NCBI GenBank assembly: GCA_035283685.1
Contig: DATETJ010000011.1
Location: 184,461 to 248,460, forward strand
Length of the DNA stretch: 64,000 nucleotides
Direction of reading: 5' to 3'
Source: Candidatus Bathyarchaeia archaeon
GTDB taxonomy: Archaea; Thermoproteota; Bathyarchaeia; Bathyarchaeales; Bathyarchaeaceae
Shown: positions 61,576-64,000 of the stretch, one piece after another
Numbering within the stretch: position 1 is the first letter of the stretch
Layout: each line of letters opens with the position of its first letter
Position numbers and translations under genes: made by a program
Notes under the pieces: generated by a model
The model's input: the letters and a program-made list of their open reading frames with translations, nothing else
The model's database searches: none
What the model was told of the DNA's origin: nothing

Positions 61576-62679
61576 ATGAGGCATCAGTCGCTTTATTTAC
61601 AATGGTATGTCCAAGTGCCCAAAGTGAAATATGACCTCCGCTCCAGCGGCATAGCCACATTCAAATACAATCTGGCTTTGGGAGAGGTTGACCTCAGCAC
61701 GAACTATGCGCGTGGCAACCCGGAAACCGTGGCGCTCTTGGCCAAGAGGTATCACGTGGCAGCTGAAAACCTGTTCATTTCAAGCGAAGGTGCGTCAGGT
61801 CAGAATGCCAGAGTCATCAGAGTGTTGAGGGAGAAGAACCCGAGCAAGAAAGAGGCGGTGGTTGAGTTTCCAACTTATGAGCCGCTGCTGAGACTGGCGC
61901 AGGAGCATTTTCCGATTGTCAGAAGGTTGGAAAGAGAAGAAAGCGAAGACTACAGGTTGAATGTGGGCAGGCTGCGCAAAATCGTTTCCTCAAGAACAGG
62001 GCTTCTGGTGCTGACCAACCCTCATCTGCCAAGCGGAGCTGTGTCCAATGCAAGTGAGCTGAAAGAAATCATGGGCGTTGCCCGAGAACATGGTTTCTAC
62101 GTGGTGTGCGATGAGATTTACGCCGAGTTCAGCAGAGAGGCTATTCCAAGCATTTTCTCAGTTGACAAGAAGCTGGGAATTGTCACTACAGGCTTTTCAA
62201 AGGCATATGGGCTGGGCGGGTTGAAAATGGGTGTTGCCATAGCCGACGGACAGCTTATCGACGAGTTCTACGCAGACACTCTGAGTACAGTCGGCGTTTT
62301 CTCAAACATCGTTGACATCACAATGACAAAACTGTTAACTGAAGGATACGAAGCGATGGAACAGAACAAGCAAAAGTACTTAAGGCTGAAACAGGACGCC
62401 CAAGAAATACTGGACGAAAAAAGGTTTGAGTACTTTCCAAACGATTTCTGCATAACTTTCTGGGTCAAACTGCCAGTGAAGGATACGCACCGATGGATAA
62501 ACGAGCACACGATACCACGCCATAGCTCAGCTGCTGTTCCCGGAGCCTTCTTCCTCTTCAGAAACGACAACAAGTTGGCGAAGTCAAACATGATAAGACT
62601 GGGCTTGGGCTACGTGAACCCAGATAAACCCAACTTAGATGAAGCCTTCAACGTTCTGCAAAAGGCGATCAAAGACTAA
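61576..62679 (+). CDS. Class I/II aminotransferase
   Basis: 367 residues. PLP lysine in TTGFSKAYGLGGLKMG, Asp in VVCDEIYAEF, and LTNPHLPSGAVS (NPxxPxG type) are visible. It belongs to the aspartate/alanine aminotransferase-like or histidinol-phosphate group; the substrate is unknown. Standing alone between CDF and a TPR-like gene. Confidence 0.85.
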   Translation: MRHQSLYLQWYVQVPKVKYDLRSSGIATFKYNLALGEVDLSTNYARGNPETVALLAKRYHVAAENLFISSEGASGQNARVIRVLREKNPSKKEAVVEFPTYEPLLRLAQEHFPIVRRLEREESEDYRLNVGRLRKIVSSRTGLLVLTNPHLPSGAVSNASELKEIMGVAREHGFYVVCDEIYAEFSREAIPSIFSVDKKLGIVTTGFSKAYGLGGLKMGVAIADGQLIDEFYADTLSTVGVFSNIVDITMTKLLTEGYEAMEQNKQKYLRLKQDAQEILDEKRFEYFPNDFCITFWVKLPVKDTHRWINEHTIPRHSSAAVPGAFFLFRNDNKLAKSNMIRLGLGYVNPDKPNLDEAFNVLQKAIKD

Positions 62680-62683
62680 CATG

Positions 62684-63157
62684 CTATTTCTTGAGCTGAG
62701 GAATCGTGCCCAGTTCACTGAAAAGGTAGTCTCGGTCTCCTTTTTCCTTAATCTTCTCTCCAGCTTCTTTTGCCAACTGCAGGTATTTCTCGCATTCAAT
62801 TTGCTGTCCTGCAACAGCGTGGGCTCTCGCTACCGCTTCATAAGCGAACGCTATGTCCCAGTCTCCGATACTGTTGGCTTGACAGATTTCTAGGCATCTT
62901 TGGGCATGGTACAATGCTTGTTGCGGTCGGTTTAAAACGGAATACACGCGACTGATCTGCCATTCGCCGCGTTCAAATTCCAAAGGCGTGCCGATTTCAC
63001 CCCAGTGAAAACGAGAAGCATGGGTGGCGTGAACCATTTTGTCGTCATCGTCTTTGGTTCTGTCTTTCTTGTCCATGAGAGTCCAAGTCAAGTTGAAGAG
63101 ATCAACGGCGAATTTTTTGTGAGCTTCTTTCTCAGTGTATTTTTTCTCTTCACTCAT
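62684..63157 (-). CDS. TPR-like helical protein
   Basis: 157 residues with three tetratricopeptide-like helical pairs (ISRVYSVLNRPQQALYHAQRCLEICQ, IAFAYEAVARAHAVAGQQIECEKYLQLAKEAGEKI). The N-terminal part is charged (EKKYTEKEAHKKFAVDLFNL). Likely a protein-protein interaction module; partner unknown. Convergent with the aminotransferase (four-base gap). Confidence 0.7.
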   Translation of the reverse strand: MSEEKKYTEKEAHKKFAVDLFNLTWTLMDKKDRTKDDDDKMVHATHASRFHWGEIGTPLEFERGEWQISRVYSVLNRPQQALYHAQRCLEICQANSIGDWDIAFAYEAVARAHAVAGQQIECEKYLQLAKEAGEKIKEKGDRDYLFSELGTIPQLKK

Positions 63158-63266
63158 TCTGCAGCCTTCCGTTTTGTGCGGTTTATCCTAGGTGGGGAGA
63201 TTTATATGTTTTTTCTTAGAATATTTCTGAGAATGTTAAAGTGCGAAAAAGAGTTGAGCAGTTAGT

Positions 63267-63320
63267 GGACTGGGGGGGATTTGAACCCCCACCGCAGTGG
63301 CGATATCTCCCGCAACTCCC
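63267..63320 (-). pseudogene. tRNA 3' half (fragment or split-tRNA half)
   Basis: On the minus strand: GGGAGUUGCGGG, CCACUGCGGU, a perfect T arm GGGGG-UUCAAAU-CCCCC (63274-63290), acceptor CCAGUCC (63267-63273) and discriminator A, with no encoded CCA. No GGACUGG acceptor or D arm is found within 200 bases upstream, so the 5' half is missing here. A TATA-like CATACAATA precedes it, so expression as a half-gene is possible. Confidence 0.5.
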
Positions 63321-63358
63321 TTTTTTTTCTATTGTATGCTTTCCTGTGAAGGATCGTT

Positions 63359-63388
63359 GGGATGTGAACCCGGGTGATGTTTCCCGGG
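63359..63388. repeat. Second T-arm-like sequence and GC-rich palindromes
   Basis: Minus strand GGG-UUCACAU-CCC (63359-63371) resembles a second, eroded T arm. It overlaps two CCCGGG palindromes (63369-63374 and 63383-63388) separated by eight bases. Together with the adjacent tRNA half this looks like a remnant of tRNA-gene recombination. Confidence 0.35.
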
Positions 63389-63427
63389 CGCGCGCAAATT
63401 CGGGTGAGCGTTTGGTTAGTTGGAGTT

Positions 63428-64000
63428 TTATTTTTTGGGCATTAGTTCGTTTAGTTCGTATGTTGCTACACACATCACGCTGTCGGCGCCTCCGTAGTAC
63501 ACCAAGACTTCGTCGTTGATGAGTACGTTTCCGCAGCTGAATACTACGTTGGGTACTTTGCCGAAGCGTTCGTAGTCGGTGACGGGTGTTAGTATGGGTG
63601 TTTTGGGGCGGTAGAGAATGGTTTCAGGGTTGTCCCTATCCAGCAGAAGTACGCCCAACGAATAGACTTTTTCGAAGCTCACGCCATGATAGATAACGAG
63701 CCAGCCTTCGTTGAGTTCGATGGGAGTTCCAGCAGTCCCGACCTTCCAGCAGTCCCAGCTTCTCGTTCTCGGTCTCATCAAGACTCTGATGTCATACCAT
63801 CGCTTGAGGTCGTCGGAGTACGCCACACACATGTCTGGTTCCAAGCGGTGAAACATGACGTATTTATCATCGATTTTTTTGGGGAAAATGACGGCGTCTT
63901 TGTTGCGTACGCCTCTGAACGGCAGCAGTCGTTCGTTCCATCTCCACTGTTTGCTCAGGAAATCATCGACTGAGATCGACGTTAGGGAGATTTGGTAGAG
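63428..64000 (-). CDS. GH130-type glycoside phosphorylase, partial (5' end outside window)
   Basis: The frame runs open from 64000 to the stop at 63428, so only the C-terminal ~190 residues are present. Sequence reads RWNERLLPFRGVRNKDAVIF, then MFHRLEPDMCVAYSDDLKRW, GTPIELNEGWLVIYHGV and FSCGNVLINDEVLVYYGGAD, typical of beta-1,4-mannooligosaccharide phosphorylases (GH130). Acts on oligosaccharides or glycans; the exact substrate is unknown. Confidence 0.85.
   Translation of the reverse strand, partial: LYQISLTSISVDDFLSKQWRWNERLLPFRGVRNKDAVIFPKKIDDKYVMFHRLEPDMCVAYSDDLKRWYDIRVLMRPRTRSWDCWKVGTAGTPIELNEGWLVIYHGVSFEKVYSLGVLLLDRDNPETILYRPKTPILTPVTDYERFGKVPNVVFSCGNVLINDEVLVYYGGADSVMCVATYELNELMPKK

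Noticed and set aside
63241..63519. 92-codon plus-strand frame beginning VRKRVEQLVDWGGFEPPP
   Set aside because: It is the antisense translation of the tRNA T arm; WGGFEPPP-type peptides are a known annotation artefact.

Overview
The window is archaeal chromosome, most likely from the TACK side (a Bathyarchaeia-like lineage fits best, but that placement is inference). Pointers are transcription factor B, aIF1, L15e, an L13e remnant (a TACK ribosomal protein), the RNase P proteins Rpp30 and Pop5, Alba with no histone gene, CTP-dependent riboflavin kinase, archaeal FAD synthetase RibL, diphthamide enzymes Dph5 and Dph6, TruD, Pth2, geranylgeranyl reductases, a Sulfolobus-type zinc ferredoxin, pyruvoyl arginine decarboxylase and tRNA genes with archaeal introns. 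TATA boxes about 25 bases upstream of genes and GGTG/GAGG Shine-Dalgarno sites both occur.

Layout. 1-8.9 kb: a molybdopterin protein, Pcm, a PH-like zinc-ribbon protein, GlmS, a D-cysteine desulfhydrase-like enzyme, a winged-helix regulator with an EF-hand, DUF371 and Trm5. 8.9-11.5 kb: an SsuABC/TauABC-type ABC importer. 11.7-15.7 kb: tRNA-Lys with an intron, an asparaginase-like protein, Dph5-DUF357-RibL facing RibK, GDT1 and zinc ferredoxin. 16-26.4 kb: small zinc proteins, a zinc-finger/DUF7662-like fusion, an MFS transporter, phosphoesterase, inositol phosphatase, geranylgeranyl reductase, Pth2-TruD, AspRS, a KH protein and Alba. 26.5-37 kb: an Lrp regulator with SucCD, then a redox and iron group (DUF438-PAS, DsrE, rubrerythrin, ferritin-like, HtrA, thioredoxin reductase, a formate-dehydrogenase-like protein) and a KaiC-type ATPase. 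37.4-40.3 kb: a very large membrane-anchored surface protein with a cytoplasmic domain.

40.4-46.3 kb is the accessory-looking part. VapBC is bracketed by CRISPR-repeat-like motifs. Then come aIF1, a zinc-ribbon protein, TFB and tRNA-Gln, enclosed by a pair of inverted non-coding repeats, and next an AbiE-like toxin-antitoxin pair with operator repeats. A further copy of the same non-coding repeat family lies near 0.9-1.1 kb. 46.3-51.6 kb is a metal-ion neighbourhood: FeoAB, an ECF S component divergent from NikR across a perfect NikR palindrome, an FmdE-DUF1893 fusion and a ZIP transporter. 51.7-64 kb: an HprK-like protein, a small cysteine-rich protein, an HxlR regulator divergent from a second geranylgeranyl reductase, a phosphoribosyltransferase, Dph6, a trpB fragment, L15e, arginine decarboxylase, a frameshifted L13e, the exosome-associated/RNase P operon, a CDF transporter, an aminotransferase, a TPR protein, a tRNA 3' fragment and a GH130 gene cut by the window edge.

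Functionally the window joins information processing (tRNA maturation, RNase P, ribosome, TFB), flavin and diphthamide synthesis, anaerobic redox defence and transition-metal homeostasis. I see no CRISPR array, cas gene, transposase or integrase.
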